64,000 nucleotides of DNA from Arsenophonus sp052171275 (GTDB lineage: Bacteria > Pseudomonadota > Gammaproteobacteria > Enterobacterales > Enterobacteriaceae). How positions within the stretch are numbered: the first letter of the stretch is position 1; the number at the start of each line of letters is the position of its first letter. A program made the translations under genes and the position numbers. The stretch is from the NCBI GenBank assembly GCA_052171275.1, contig CM125795.1, forward strand, positions 1,364,001 to 1,428,000. Direction: 5' to 3'. Below, piece by piece: positions 22,155-35,990 of this stretch. Under the pieces are notes generated by a model that worked only from the letters and a program-made list of their open reading frames with translations, had not been told where the DNA came from and did no database searches.

Positions 22155-23792
22155 TTATCTACTTACTAAAAAAATCTTTTATATCTATATAATACTAGAA
22201 TTAGTGAATTAAATAAACATATTATATAAAGATATTTTATATTTTTATAAATATTAACAATTCAAAAAAACTAAAAGATTTAGTAAAAAATATTTTATGA
22301 CAGTATATAAAATGATTATTAAGAAATTGATAACTTAAAATTATATATCAAGCTAGGAATTAATATTAGTTTAATTTCTAATTTCATTATATAAAAAAAA
22401 TTAGTTTAGATAAATAAGTATATTAATTGTTATTTATTATAAGTGTGTAAATATATGCTAATTTACTATTCTTTATTATATATAAATATTTCAATAAGAA
22501 ATTTAATTCTTATACTTAATTAATAATTAAAACATAGCTACTTATGTAAAGATATATACAATAAATTATTTGAAAATAATTATTTTATTGCTATAAATAA
22601 TAGATATAGATAAATTATGTTACAACACATGTCGCTCATAAATAAGAAATTATTAATTTTTTAGAGAAAAATACTTAATTAAAATATCAAATCAATATTA
22701 TATTATAATTAGTATATAATATTTTTATGAAAAAAATAAAATTAATTTTATTAACAAAATAACTAAATTGTTATAACATAAGTAACACGAATGTTAATAG
22801 TTAATTTTAGTTAATAGAAAAGTATTGTTTTTATAAAAAATAAATACATCTGAAAGAAAATATTTAGATAAATATAAAAATATTTATTTTAATAATACAG
22901 AATAGAAAAAATTATACGCTAATTTATGATTTTATTTTTTTATAAAATAATATGAATTATATAAAGTTATTATGACTGATAATTGATTTTTCAAGATATT
23001 AAATTAAATATTTTATTAGTATTAAATATATCATTTAATATTAAAATATAAATGATTATATAAATAAAAATATAAAATATAATTTCTATTTTCAAAATTT
23101 ATTTTTTATTTACATATATATATTCCAATAATAAAAATTAAATCAAGGATAAAAAATAAAATAAGTTTTTGAAGAGAAAATATTCTTATGAATGAATCAT
23201 TGATTGAAATTAATCTATAAAAAGATGATTTTTTTTCAAAATTAATTATCAATAATTTAAAATATTTCAATTTATAGAAATATTTTAAATAAATAGTTAA
23301 ATGTTTGGATAAATAGAAATATATGGTTTTTATGATAAAATAAGAATTCTAAAAGATAAGACATATCATCCTATTTTGGATAAATACTATCACTTTAAAT
23401 ATAATGGAATGAATTTATGTTATATGTTTAAATTCAAAAGGTTTTTAATTTCAAATATAGTAAATATGATATATATAAAAGATTAATATTATAAATATAT
23501 AAAAACTCTTTTATATAAATAAAATATTATAAATAATACTTTATATAAAAAAATGAGTATAATATAGATATTTTCAATAAATAAAAGAACTTATTAGACT
23601 CAAAATGGATTAAAACTATGTTTTATAATGAAAGATTTTCTACTTATAAATCTAATATAAAGTATAAGTAAATATAAAGTTGGATAATAAATTACTAATT
23701 AAACTAATAATAATAGTTATTAACATGTGTATTCTAAAAGATAAATATAACAATCGAAAACCTTAAAAATTTTAGCTTAAAACAGGTCGATT

Positions 23793-23822
23793 AATAACTT
23801 TAATTAATTAATTAAAGTTATT
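23793..23822. repeat. Perfect 30-bp palindrome
   Basis: Positions 23793-23822 are self-complementary with 15-bp arms, each carrying one C or G (AATAACTTTAATTAA). There is no gene nearby. Confidence 0.45.
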
Positions 23823-26800
23823 CTATTTTAAGTATAATCAATAAGTTGTATCTAAAATAACTCATATATTATACCTGGTTAATAAGAATTAATAAAAAAT
23901 TGACGATTATTATGGCAATCAACTTTATAATATCATAGAATAAATGAAATTTATAATTAATATTGATAATTTTTACATATCACTATTTAAAAATAATTTT
24001 TATAGTAAAATACAAAAGGAGAATGTAATTGAAAGATGAAGAAAACTATATATTTATTATTAAAATCAAAATAATAATTTCTAATTTTATTATTATAAGT
24101 TTTTTATAAAAAGCAAATTAAACGTCCATCATATAATTAAAGAAATAAATAAAAGAAAAGAAAAATTGTAATCATTTATTATAAGATATAGAAGTGTATT
24201 AAAGAAAATCTTAATAATTAAATCTATCTTTATAATATAAAATACTAAATTTGCTTTATTCAGTAATAACTTTGAAAAATCTAGAAACTATATAAATTAA
24301 AATATTCATAAATAATTTATTAATATGAATTAATATAATATTTTATTCTTATTATCAAATTATATTTTGATAACATTGTTTAATCTTAGTTTATTTATAT
24401 AAAATTATTTTACTCAAATAAAATTACTTTAGTTAAATTTCATAAATCATTATTTTAAAAATAAAAATAATAAAATTAAATCTTAAAAATTGTTACTTTT
24501 ATTAATTGAAAAAAGATTTTATGAAATAATTATAAAATGTGTAAATATGTTTATATTCAAATTTTTTATTTCAATTATATAGAATAGAAAATACTACATA
24601 TAAATTTTAAAATTTAGTTAAAAAAAATCAATTAACCAGTTTTCTAAATTATATTTAAATTGTTTTTAAATAAATTAACTTTTGTTAATTTACATAAAAC
24701 AATGGACGAAAATGATTTGTAAATAGATTTATTACTTTCGTTTTTTTAAAAATATATATATAATTATATAATATATAATATTAATTTAATTTAATTACTA
24801 ATTAATTGGTCCGATATGTAAAGTTAATAGTGATAGATTATTTAATCTAGACACATTATATATATCATAATTATATTTAAATATTTGAAATATATTCTTT
24901 AATGAAAGAATTTTTATTATTGATATATATAAAAAATATAGTCATTTAATTTCTGAATATCAATAATAATTTTATCTTAGTTTACTTATTAACTATGAAT
25001 AATTTTTATTAATTTAAATGTTATTTATTAACTAATAGCTATAATATTAAAAAATTATTAATTTTACTTTCTAAGAAAAGTAGTTTAATAAAATATATTT
25101 ACATATAATATTTTATATATATTGATAGCCGTATTAAAATATTTTTTAATTTAATAAAAAATATTCACATAAATTTTATATAAATCTCTAATATATTATT
25201 AAAATATATTTTTTCTTTTATTTTTTTCATTATTTATTATTATTTAATAATAAACATCAAATTATTTGAATATAAAATATTCAAACGTTAATAACTTTTA
25301 AATTATAAAATATTTTCATTGTATTGCATATTTAAAATTTTAATTAAAAACATAAATATTTAAATAATACTTTATTAATTTTAAAAAATTTTTTTAAATA
25401 AATAATTAAATTATTTATTTTTATGAATATTTATTGTAATCATATTACTATTATTATTTATCAATATTTATTAGTTTGTTTATTGAAATTTATTATAAAA
25501 TATATTTGTCTTATACATTTCATTACTGTTTATAACTTAATTATAATTATTAAAATTATAAAATTCTTAATGAAGTATTTTTGTAAAATACAATAAATTA
25601 AAATTTTAAAAAAATAATTAAAATATATTATATAATATATTTTAATAAATAATATTAAAAATTAAATTAGATAAATGAACTATAGATATCTATATATAAA
25701 ATATCTTAAGTCATTTTAATTAATATAATAAAATTAAAAAATAATATTAAAAAATATTATCAATAATAATATTTTTATTAATCAATAGCTGATAATTTAC
25801 TATTTATATTAAAATATTTTAATACTTGAATTAATTTAAATTTATTTAAAAGATATATAGTTACTCTATCTATAAAAGAAATTTTTAAGTTTTTTATATT
25901 TTATATATTATTTTTAAAAAAAATTAAATTTTTAAAAAAATCAAATATTTTTTAATTAATTTTAAAATAAAAATGTTTAACATATATAATTATTAACTTT
26001 ATAAATATCAAAATATATATATTTATTATTTTTATAATTTATGATTTTAAAATAAATACTTTGAGAAATAAATAATAATTAATTTATTTTTTTAATTATC
26101 ATTAATCAATATTTTATATTATATTAAGTAATATAAAAATATAATTTTGATTTTTTTATTATTAATATAGTATAATATAAAATTATATAATAATATATAT
26201 TATATAATTTTAATAAATAATATTTTTTAAAATTTTTATAAAATATGATATATAACAATATTTAATTTAAATATTACTATTATTTACGTAATAAAAGGTA
26301 AATATCTTTTAATTACTTAATTTATCTTAGATGATTTTTTAATAAAATATACAAAAATATATAAAAAGTATATAGAATAAATATATATTAAAACAATGAA
26401 AATTATAAGAAAAGTTAAAATATCTTCCAAATTAAAAATAAAAAAATGAATTAATTGATGATTAAAATTACAATTATACCATATTAATATTAGATTTTTA
26501 ATCTAGATCTCAATAATCGATTTAACAATAAAAATATTATAAAGATGATACATATCATTAAAATTATAAATTTTTTAAAAATAAAAAAAATCAAAAAAAT
26601 AATTTTAAGTTAGAATATAAAACTATACAATACCAAAATGAATTATAATATGAAGATAAAATATATTATAAATAGATATTAATTCTATATCCTATATCTA
26701 TATTAATAATAAATTAACAACTTTATTTAATTTATTCGAAATTTATAAATAGTTTATTTTAATAAATAGCTAATTTATCTATTATCTTTAATAATGTAAC

Positions 26801-27100
26801 ATATGCTATAAATAACTAATTGAATCATCTTACGATAATCTCAAAAAATAATTTAAATCGTTATATTATAATTGACATCTTAAATAAGATAAAATATAAA
26901 ATTAAAATAAATATAAAAGATATCATTAAGAATATGTTTAATTTTATTATTGCTCTAAAATAATATTTGGTTTTATTTAAATGATCTCTTAATATTAAGA
27001 GATAATCTATTTTGAAAAGCATTTAAAATTAAATAAAAATATTAATCTTTATGATATTATTTAAAATATTTTTGCGATAATTTAGTAAATTAACTTATAT

Positions 27101-27196
27101 AATTTATTATATATAAATATATAATAAATTTTTTCTATTATTTATTAAAATTATATTAATAAATAATAGAAAATGTTTCTTCTAATTTAGAAGAAA
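27101..27196 (+). repeat. Cluster of three tandem perfect hairpins
   Basis: Stem 1: 27101-27114 with 27117-27130 (14 bp), followed by TTTT. Stem 2: 27131-27148 with 27156-27173 (18 bp, 7-nt loop). Stem 3: 27176-27185 with 27187-27196 (10 bp, TTTCTTCTAA / TTAGAAGAAA). A further 20-bp palindrome, ATCTCTTAATATTAAGAGAT, lies just before at 26984-27003. The cluster sits in the middle of the largest desert, more than 5 kb from any gene on either side. It may be a fossil terminator cluster, a structured RNA, or a chromosomal site. Confidence 0.6.
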
Positions 27197-27961
27197 AGAA
27201 TTTTTATAATTAAAAAATAATATATAAACTGATTAATAAACAATAAAAAATTAATTAAAAATAATATTTTAAAAATATAATTAATATTTTATTTTTTAAA
27301 TAACTAATATATTATTGATTACTTCATTAATAAGTATTATATAATACAGTAAAACAAAAGATAAGAAATAAATAATTTAATTATTAAATAAAAAATAAAA
27401 TAATAATAAAGTATTAACTTACTAATTATAAAAATATTGATTAATATTAACTAAAAAATAATATATCTTTTTAAAATATATTTAGTTAGAAGTGAATTAC
27501 TTAATTAAATATTTAGATAATGCTATTATTATTTTTAATAAAATAAATACAATATAAATAGTTTTATTGAAAATAAACATAAAAATAAATTATTAACTCA
27601 ACTAATACAGAAAATAGTATTTGATCAATAATTTAAGATTTAAGAACTAAATAATTTCATTTTTTTAATTTATTAAAATTATAAAATCTTTATTTATTTA
27701 TATATTAATATTATCTTTCAAAGACTTATAAATATTTTAATACATACTTGTTAATTTTTATATAAAATTTTAAAAAATCATTATACAATTCATAATATGA
27801 ATATTAATTATATAAAAATTAATATTAATTAAATATTTTTTAAATTACTATTAATATTTAATTAATATTTATCTCTATTAATTTTAAATTAATAATTTAA
27901 TTGTCTATATAGTTATATAAATTATAAATATAGAATTAAATTAATTTTATTTAATAAATTT

Positions 27962-27991
27962 ATTTATATATAAAATATTTTATATATAAAT
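27962..27991. repeat. Perfect 30-bp A/T palindrome
   Basis: Positions 27962-27991 are self-complementary with 15-bp arms, purely A/T. Confidence 0.4.
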
Positions 27992-30679
27992 TTGTATAAT
28001 AATAACTAAAATTAATCATTTATTTTATTTTAATATTCATTAAAAGTTCAATAATTAAGATTTGAACTTTATTTTAGTAAATAAGATAAAACTTATATAT
28101 AAATAAAAGATATATTTATTTTAATATTTTATTAAAATTAAATAAAAAATAATTTATTTTATAAGTTTAAATATTATTAAATACATCTATTATCATAATT
28201 ATTTTATTATTAAAATAATCTTTTAAATACAAATGAAATATTTTTAGAAATTTTTTTGTTTCTTTTATATGAATAAATTATTAAATTTATTAAAATTATT
28301 TAAATAGAGATTTATATCATTAACTTTATATGCATCGTTTAAGTATTTATATATTATTAATTTATAATATTATTTTATATAGTTATCTATTTATTTTTAA
28401 ATAAAAGTTAAATATATAATAATATTATTTAATAAGCTTCTTTTGAAATACAATTTTATAAATTTAAATTTTAAATATATTTTATATTGTTTTAAAAGAA
28501 TTTAATTCTAGATAAATAAGTAATAACTCTTTTATCTTATATTTCATCTCTTCTTATTATTTAATACAAATTCATATTATTAATAATAAACTAATTTATA
28601 TTCAATTAAAAATCAAGTTTAAATTATCCCTATTTTCTATTATAGTTTCATATTTTAAATTTTATACTTATAAAATACTAGTATGTTATATAGAAATTAA
28701 TTTTATAATAAAGTATTATAAAATATAGAAAAAATATTTTTTAATAAAAATCATACAAATAAACTATAACTAATAAATATTATTAATATAATAAAATATC
28801 AAAATTAAAAAATAAAAAAAGTATATATATAATAAATATATACAACAATAATTTTAATCTTTTAAAAAACTAAAAAATAAAAGATTTTAGTTATGATTGA
28901 AATTTATATAACAACTGTATAAAAATTAATAACCAGTATTTTTAAAAAAATAATTAATGATAAAAATTGATTATTTGTTTAAAATAACATAACTAATTTA
29001 AGTAGAATACTATATAAAGATTAAGATTTATATTATATCTTTTAAAAGATTAAAATCTTAAGTTTCTTAAAACTTAATATCATTATTATGATTATTAATC
29101 ATACATCTAATAACAATTTAATATATTCTATAATTTAATTATATATAATAAGTATTCTTTTATTGAGAATATTATTAATTTATGTATCTATAATAATAAG
29201 GAATATTTATTAAATAATATAAAAGATATAAAATATACATAGTTTTTTATACTTAATAGTATAACACTTATATAAAGAAGAGCAAACAACACAATAATTT
29301 AAATTTATAAATTTTTTAAAAAAATCTTAAAGATATTTTAAGAAAATTTCTTTTATTATATAAATTATTCTATTTTTTTATAAAAATAAAAATTAAATTA
29401 TTAAAATAATTTCATGATATTCTTTTACTCAAAATAATAATCATAAGTAATTCTATAATTAAACAACTTTTAATTATTATTTTTTTATATTAAAAATAAA
29501 TATTTTAATTATATAATAAAACTTAGTATAGAATTACTTACTTAATAGATAATAAATAAATAAAATCTTTTAATAAAGTTAATAAATTTAAAATAAAATA
29601 AATATTATTTTTCTGAATTTATAACAAAGTTAATAAAGAGTTATCAGGAATAAATAATATATAATTTTATCTTATATTTATATTCTTATCCATTGTTAAA
29701 TGATAAATTAAACTAAAACTAAATTATAGAATTTTATTTATATGTTTAGTTCTTATTTTTTTAAGCAATTTTTTAAAATAACATGATAAATAACGTTATT
29801 AATTATTTTTTATTTAAGAAAATAAAATTAATGATTTAAACTTATAATAACTTAATCTAATTTTTATATAAACTATAATTATGCTTAATTTTATTTTAAA
29901 TATTTATTTAATATTATATGAAAATTTATTTAAAAATATAACAAATGAATATAATAACTTATATAAATATAAAATACGTATAATACTATATATAATATAT
30001 TTTAAAATAATTAATATTAATCATATTAATTGGAATTAAATCTTAAAATTTTATAAAAAATAATTTGTACTTTAATTTTTAAACAATGTATATAAATTCT
30101 AAAATTATAATTAGATTTTATAATCTATCAAATAAAAAAATAATCAACATAATTAATTATTAATTAAAAATTAATATAATAATCATTAATAGATGATATA
30201 TTTATGATTATGTTATAATATTAATTAATAAAATCTACTTTATGTTTAATATTAATATTTTAAAGATTTTATGGATATTTAATTCATTACCAATATTTTT
30301 CAAAGTAAGTTTATAGTTAATAATAATTCTAAATAGATAGAATATTGTTATTTATCTTCATTAAGTAAAAAAAAATAATAATATAATTTATTTAACTTAT
30401 TTAATTCATTAAAATGATAAGTTTATTTATTCTTTAAGTCTGATGTTTTAAAATCTTTTTCTAATTATCTTATTAGGGGAAATAAAAAATTTTATTTAAT
30501 GATTCATAAATCATCTAAAATTAAATTTATATGATAATAAAAAGATAAATTTCTTCATTAGAAGACTGATATTATTAATTCTGAATTTAAATGAATCTTA
30601 ACTTTATATCTTAGTTTAAAATGATAAAACGTCATTATAGAAAAGTTCTATTGCTTATTATATCATTGTTTCTATAAAC

Positions 30680-30748
30680 AATATGTATTATTATAATAAT
30701 AATACATATTAAAATTAATTAAATCCTATTTTAATTTTAAAAATAGGA
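30680..30748. repeat. Two neighbouring hairpins
   Basis: The first has 15-bp perfect arms around an A (30680-30694 / 30696-30710) with one G-C pair. The second is TCCTATTTT (30724-30732) with AAAATAGGA (30740-30748), 9 bp with two C-G pairs. No gene is nearby. Confidence 0.45.
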
Positions 30749-31662
30749 AAATATCATCATAACTAGCATCATCAATATAATTAAAATGAATTTGACTATA
30801 ATAAATAGTATATTAAAAATTTTTTATGCTAGTAGTTATTTATTTTGATAGATTTATAAGATAACTTAGTATTTAATTAAAAAATATTAAAATAGCTGTT
30901 TATAGATTAGCAATAAAATTTTTATAATTAGATGAATTATCTTTGATAGAAAGATCACTATCTTAGTTTATATTAACTATCTTTAATAGAAATTCATAAA
31001 ATTTGTATATATATATCTTTTAGATGTTATAATGTTTTTTAAAAAATTATCATTATAATATTCATATAACAACTATATATTATTTAACAATTTTGATAAA
31101 CTGTTTAAATAACAAGATTATTTTTTGATGTTTTATAAAAAAACTAAATAGTTTATAAAATAGATAATCTTTTGAATTTTTATTTTTTATTTATTAAGCT
31201 TTATTATCTATATTATTCAATAAATTTAAAATTTATAATTATATATAATATTATTAATTATTTTAATAAAAATCCTACTATATTAAAAATAAAATCTTAA
31301 TTTATATTATATATTTTTATATATTTTAATAATAACTTAATAATCTATTCTTAATAATAAAAACTATCTAATTAATTATATTTCTATTTTATTTTAAATA
31401 TTTTATATCGGAATATTCATTCTATAATATTTTTCTATTTAAGATTATTTTAATATTTTAACGATAAAAATGTAATTATTTTTTAGTTCTAGTTTTTAAC
31501 TTATATTTATTTTTTCAATCATCAAAATATTTAGATATTCTTTAGTAAAGAAAATTTTTCTATAGTTAATAAACTAAAAAATAAGCTTTTATATTTATGG
31601 TTAAAAACAATTTTGTTTTTATATAAAAAATATTTTTTTAAAATTTAATTTTTCCAGTTATT

Positions 31663-31686
31663 ACTTGTGAACTATAGTTTACAAGT
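31663..31686. repeat. 24-bp near-perfect palindrome with G/C pairs
   Basis: ACTTGT-GAACTATAGTTT-ACAAGT pairs along its full length, with one G-T position. Its G/C content is high for this desert. It resembles an operator-like dyad, but no regulator can be named. Confidence 0.35.
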
Positions 31687-32859
31687 TTATAATGGATACA
31701 AAGTTATATTTATATAAATTTAATTTATTTATGTTCTTAATTGAATTACTTTTATAATTATAATCAATTATTTGTGCTATAAAATATTTCAAAAAATAAA
31801 GTTATTTATATTTAATGTGATTAATTAAAATATTTAAAATTTCTATTTTAAATATTTTAATTCTTTAGATATAAGAAAATTACTAATATTATCAGTTAAA
31901 AATTACCATAATTTATAATCTTTTGTTAGATAAACTAAATCGATTATTTCATTCTTTATAATAAAGATACTATCTTTAATTTAGCATATTAGATATTGTT
32001 TTTGAATTTTATTAACAGTAAAATTGAATCATAAAAAATTATGAATAATCAAAGTATAAATTTGTTTTATTTTATTCTAAAATCTAATAATCTTAATTAT
32101 ACTAGATAAATAAATCTAATTTTTAAAAAATATTAAAAATATATAAAATATCTTATATATTTTTATGAAAGTTTCTTTTTAAGTGCTTGATATAGTGTTC
32201 ATAATACTGTAACTTGTTTAAGTAGTTTACTCATATATTTCTTAAACAAATAACTGAATTTAAAAGATAATTTAGTTATACGAATAGAATTTAATATTAA
32301 ATTATTAATATTTACACTGAAACTTAATATTATTAACTTGATATAGATTCATATAACTAGATAAAGTTTATTTAAGTAATTAAATTGATAATTGTATTTT
32401 TAGGATAAAATTAACACAATATAAATTTATAATATGTTTTATTTTATATTAATTTTTTTATTATTAATAATAAACCAATAATGTTATTTATTAAATAAAA
32501 CTTATTATCACAATATTTTTATTAAATTGTATATATATTTTAAATTTAAAATTTTCTATTTATAATCATATAAGAAAATAGTTCTAACTTAACTAAAAGT
32601 TTTTAATAAATATTAATAACTAATTTTACGATTTTATTAATAATAATATTATTTTATCCTTCTTGGTAAGAAAAATGTATAAAATATATTTTCAGATTAT
32701 ATATTTCTAATATAAAACTTAATATATTTAATAATTTAAAAAATAAATTTCTATTTATGTTAATTATTTGTATTGAAGCAAATGAATTTTTAATATAGAT
32801 AAAATTAAATAATTATTAACTAATTATTATTCTTAATAATTTAATCAATATATTTATAA

Positions 32860-32890
32860 TAATATTATTTATTATTAATAAATAATATTA
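32860..32890. repeat. Perfect inverted repeat, 15-bp arms
   Basis: Arms 32860-32874 and 32876-32890 pair perfectly around T32875; purely A/T. Confidence 0.4.
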
Positions 32891-33676
32891 AATTACATAT
32901 TAAATATATATTCGAATTATCAATAGATATATAATAGTAAACAATATTTTAGTTATTAATATCACTAATAAGGATCTTAATTTATATAAAAGAACTAAAG
33001 AAAATAAAATTAATATAAATAATCATTAATTGTATTAAATATCTTAAAATATTTAAAAAAAATTATTTGATTATTAATCATAAACAATATATTTAATTGC
33101 TAAAGTAATCACTGATCATTAAATATATAACTTTAAATATATATGTATTTATATTATTTACTATAATATACCATAATAAAATTAAAATATTTAGATAATT
33201 TTCTATATTTCGTTATATTAATGATAACTATTTATTATTTATTAAAATTTATACTATTTAGTTAACAAAAATTAATTTTTACTCGATTTATTGAATTTAT
33301 TACTTAAGATTTTTAGAATAATTTAATTACTTTATTTGATATAGAAAATTTATGTTTTATTTCTATTCAATCTTTTATAATCTTAGTATCCAGATGTAAT
33401 TAAAGTCGAAATTTTAAATTTATTAAAAATATATCATATATAGAATTTTTATTCTATAAAATATTTTATGTTTTAACAAATATATTACAGAATATTATTT
33501 GTTATTTTAATTGTTTTATAAACTAATTTATTCTTTTAATATCTTTTTATATTAAGTATATAGTATCTTAATAATTAAATTATTGACTACGTTATTTAAT
33601 AAATAAAATATCTATATAATTTTTTTATAATAAAACATATAAAGTAATATTTAAAACATATTTATTTATATAAAGA

Positions 33677-33707
33677 TAATTTTAATATTCGATAAATATT
33701 AAAATTA
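33677..33707. repeat. Hairpin, 13-bp stem with CGATA loop
   Basis: Arms 33677-33689 and 33695-33707 pair perfectly; the loop CGATA holds the only C and G. Confidence 0.4.
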
Positions 33708-34482
33708 ATCGTTATTTAATATATCTTAAAATTCTCACTTTTCAAAAAAAAATAAATTACTATATTAATTATTTTAATAATACGTCATAAGTATTTCTAA
33801 TTTAACATTAACCATAATTTAACTAAATTGTTAAATATTTTATAATTATTATTTGTTATATTAATCTTATTTTTTATATAAACATATAATAATATTTTTA
33901 TTAGATTAATTAAATAATATTTTAATTTTAAATGATACTTTAGTTCATTAATAAAAATAGATTTTCTTTATTAAATTAATGTATTCATATATTATCTATA
34001 ATATTACTTATTTAATGTAAACGCTTAAAAAACTTAGTGTTAATTTATAATAATAAAGAGAATATATAATATAGTTTATCTACATCAAAAATATTAAACG
34101 TATTTTAATTATTTAATCAGCTTTAATAAAATTAAAGTTATAATAATATAATAATGATTAAATAGAATAATTAAAGATTTTGTATATAATATTTAAACAT
34201 TAACTTAATGAACAAATTAATGTTATAATATTTTTATATACTTAGTTTAAAACTATTAATATTTTAATAAAATAAATAAATAAAATATATATTTTATGTT
34301 TATTAAATAGTAAACAAATTATTATAAGTGATTTTTAAAATATTTACTAATGTATTATTATATATATCATTTCAATTCACTAAATTTTATTATTATGATA
34401 AAAATCATAATGCATTTTAATATAATTACCTTTATCAAATATATTTTTTAATAAAATTCTCTATAAATAAAAGAAAAAATAA

Positions 34483-34561
34483 AAAAAATAAATAATAAAA
34501 TTATAATATTTTTATATAAAATGATTTAATAATTATATTATAATTTTATTATTTATTTTTT
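34483..34561. repeat. Hairpin, 27-bp perfect stem with 25-nt loop
   Basis: Arms 34483-34509 and 34535-34561 pair without mismatch. It is separated by only 3 nt from the palindrome at 34565-34600. Both lie on the 3' side of aroH, which is transcribed leftwards and ends at 34941. Confidence 0.6.
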
Positions 34562-34564
34562 AAA

Positions 34565-34600
34565 ATTTACCTTTATTTTATTAATAAAATAAAGGTAAAT
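34565..34600. repeat. Perfect 36-bp palindrome with two G-C pairs per arm, 3' of aroH
   Basis: Positions 34565-34600 are self-complementary (18-bp arms); the TTTACC/GGTAAA ends carry the G/C pairs. On the plus strand TTTTTTT follows at 34611-34617. It sits 340 bp beyond the aroH stop and is the second of three hairpins met when leaving aroH. Confidence 0.6.
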
Positions 34601-34721
34601 AAATAAGAACTTTTTTTATTTTTTAAATAATTATTTTTATTTATTTCTATTGAATTAATAATTATCCATTTTAATTTTCAATACAGTTGATATTATTCTA
34701 TTTACTTTTATTATTTAGTAA

Positions 34722-34756
34722 TAATAAAGATATTTAAATTAAAAATATCTTTATTA
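34722..34756 (-). terminator. First hairpin downstream of aroH, 14-bp stem
   Basis: Arms 34722-34735 and 34743-34756 pair perfectly with a 7-nt loop and one G-C pair (GATATTT / AAATATC core). It is 185 nt beyond the aroH stop on the minus strand. The minus-strand sequence after it is mixed A/T with no strong U-tract, so termination is only inferred. Confidence 0.4.
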
Positions 34757-34940
34757 AGAAAAACAATTAAAATATTTTATTATAAATATCAATAGTAAAT
34801 TTACGTTTAATTTAAAATCAAAAGAAAATAGTAAATATGATTATTAAAATATAATTAATAAAATTAAATACTTAAATGATAATTGAAAAAAATATTGTTT
34901 GCTAATTAATTTAATAAGTATTTAAGATTCTTTTTTATAA

Positions 34941-35990
34941 TTATAAAAATCTGTTTTTAACAGCTTCAACCAATATAGCTAATAATTGTTCAGTATCTTG
35001 CCAATCTAAGCATGGATCAGTAATAGACTGACCATACGTAATAGGTCTGCCATTAATCAGCTGTTGAGTACCGCCTATCAAAAAACTTTCTGCCATAATA
35101 CCAGCGATCGCTAATGAGCCTTTTTTAAGTTGTTTAGCAATATTTTTAGCAACTTTTATTTGATATTGATAATTTTTTTTACAATTACCATGACTAAAAT
35201 CAATAACTACTTGTTCTGGCAAACAAAATTGCTTTAAACAACGACACGTTATATCAATATCTTCAGAACTATAGTTAGGCTGCTTTCCACCTCGCATGAT
35301 AATATGCCCAAAATAATTACCTTTAGTTTGATAAATAGTCATTTGTCCATTTTTATTGGGTGATATAAATACATGACTATCACGTGCTGCACGAATAGCA
35401 TCGATAGCAATATTAATATTACCATCAGTACTATTTTTAAAACCAACTGGATAAGAAAGTGCTGATGCCATTTGACGATGAATTTGGCTTTCTGTTGTTC
35501 TGGCTCCTACTGCTCCCCAGCTAATAAGATCAGCTACATATTGACCAGTTATCATATTTAAAAATTCAGTTGCTGTTGGCAAACCTAGTTTATTAATATT
35601 AGTTAATAACTCGCGTGCTAATCGTAGACCTTTATTAACTTGAAAAGAATTATTGAGATCTGGATCTGAGATTAAACCCTTCCAACCAACTATCGTTCTT
35701 GGTTTTTCAAAATATGTGCGCATTACGATTTCAAGATAATTCTTATATTTTACATGTAGCTTAGCAAGCAATTTAGCATATTCAAGTGCCGCGTTTGTAT
35801 CATGTATTGAACATGGACCAATAATAACCAATAGTCGTTGGTCTTTTCCTGTTATAATAGATTCAATAGATTTTCTTGACTTTTTAACATTTTTAATAAT
35901 TTCTTTAGAAACCGGAAATTCATTAGCAAGCGCTTGAGGTGTAATAAGTCTGCCAATAGGCAAAGTTCTTAAGTAATTAGTTTTATACAT
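34941..35990 (-). CDS. aroH: 3-deoxy-7-phosphoheptulonate (DAHP) synthase, tryptophan-type
   Basis: The 349-residue enzyme condenses phosphoenolpyruvate and erythrose 4-phosphate, the first step to chorismate. It shows GPCSIHD (residues 58-64, metal ligand C60), KPRTIVGWKG (96-105), GARTTESQIHR, DFSHGN and SITDPC. Stretches such as GLISDPDLN, SPNKNGQMTIYQT and DFSHGNCKK match E. coli AroH rather than AroG or AroF, and its neighbours (ydiK, suf) agree. I start at the ATG at 35990, which aligns with the AroH start and has TTGAGAT upstream; an in-frame ATG at 36020 would add ten residues. Chorismate feeds ubiquinone, linking this gene to ubiH/ubiI. No TrpR-like CTAGT operator is seen upstream. 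Confidence 0.93.
   Translation of the reverse strand: MYKTNYLRTLPIGRLITPQALANEFPVSKEIIKNVKKSRKSIESIITGKDQRLLVIIGPCSIHDTNAALEYAKLLAKLHVKYKNYLEIVMRTYFEKPRTIVGWKGLISDPDLNNSFQVNKGLRLARELLTNINKLGLPTATEFLNMITGQYVADLISWGAVGARTTESQIHRQMASALSYPVGFKNSTDGNINIAIDAIRAARDSHVFISPNKNGQMTIYQTKGNYFGHIIMRGGKQPNYSSEDIDITCRCLKQFCLPEQVVIDFSHGNCKKNYQYQIKVAKNIAKQLKKGSLAIAGIMAESFLIGGTQQLINGRPITYGQSITDPCLDWQDTEQLLAILVEAVKNRFL

Larger units (their letters stand above)
21820..34940. other. 13-kb gene-free desert between ubiI and aroH
   Basis: This is the largest gap. No gene can be named in it. It is the junction between two E. coli-like gene blocks, so a rearrangement breakpoint is probably inside. Slightly G+C-richer patches at 22618-22665, 23313-23486 (57 stop-free codons) and 32161-32260 may be gene remnants. 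A 27-codon frame starting TTG at 24029 follows a good AAAGGAG. Structured elements are listed separately (21989-22154, 23793, 27101-27196, 27962, 30680, 31663, 32860, 34483-34756). Confidence 0.75.

Noticed and set aside
24018..24112. AAAGGAG followed by a TTG-started 27-codon frame
   Set aside because: The Shine-Dalgarno is good, but the ATG in front of it is followed at once by TAA, the TTG start is weak, and the length is within chance.
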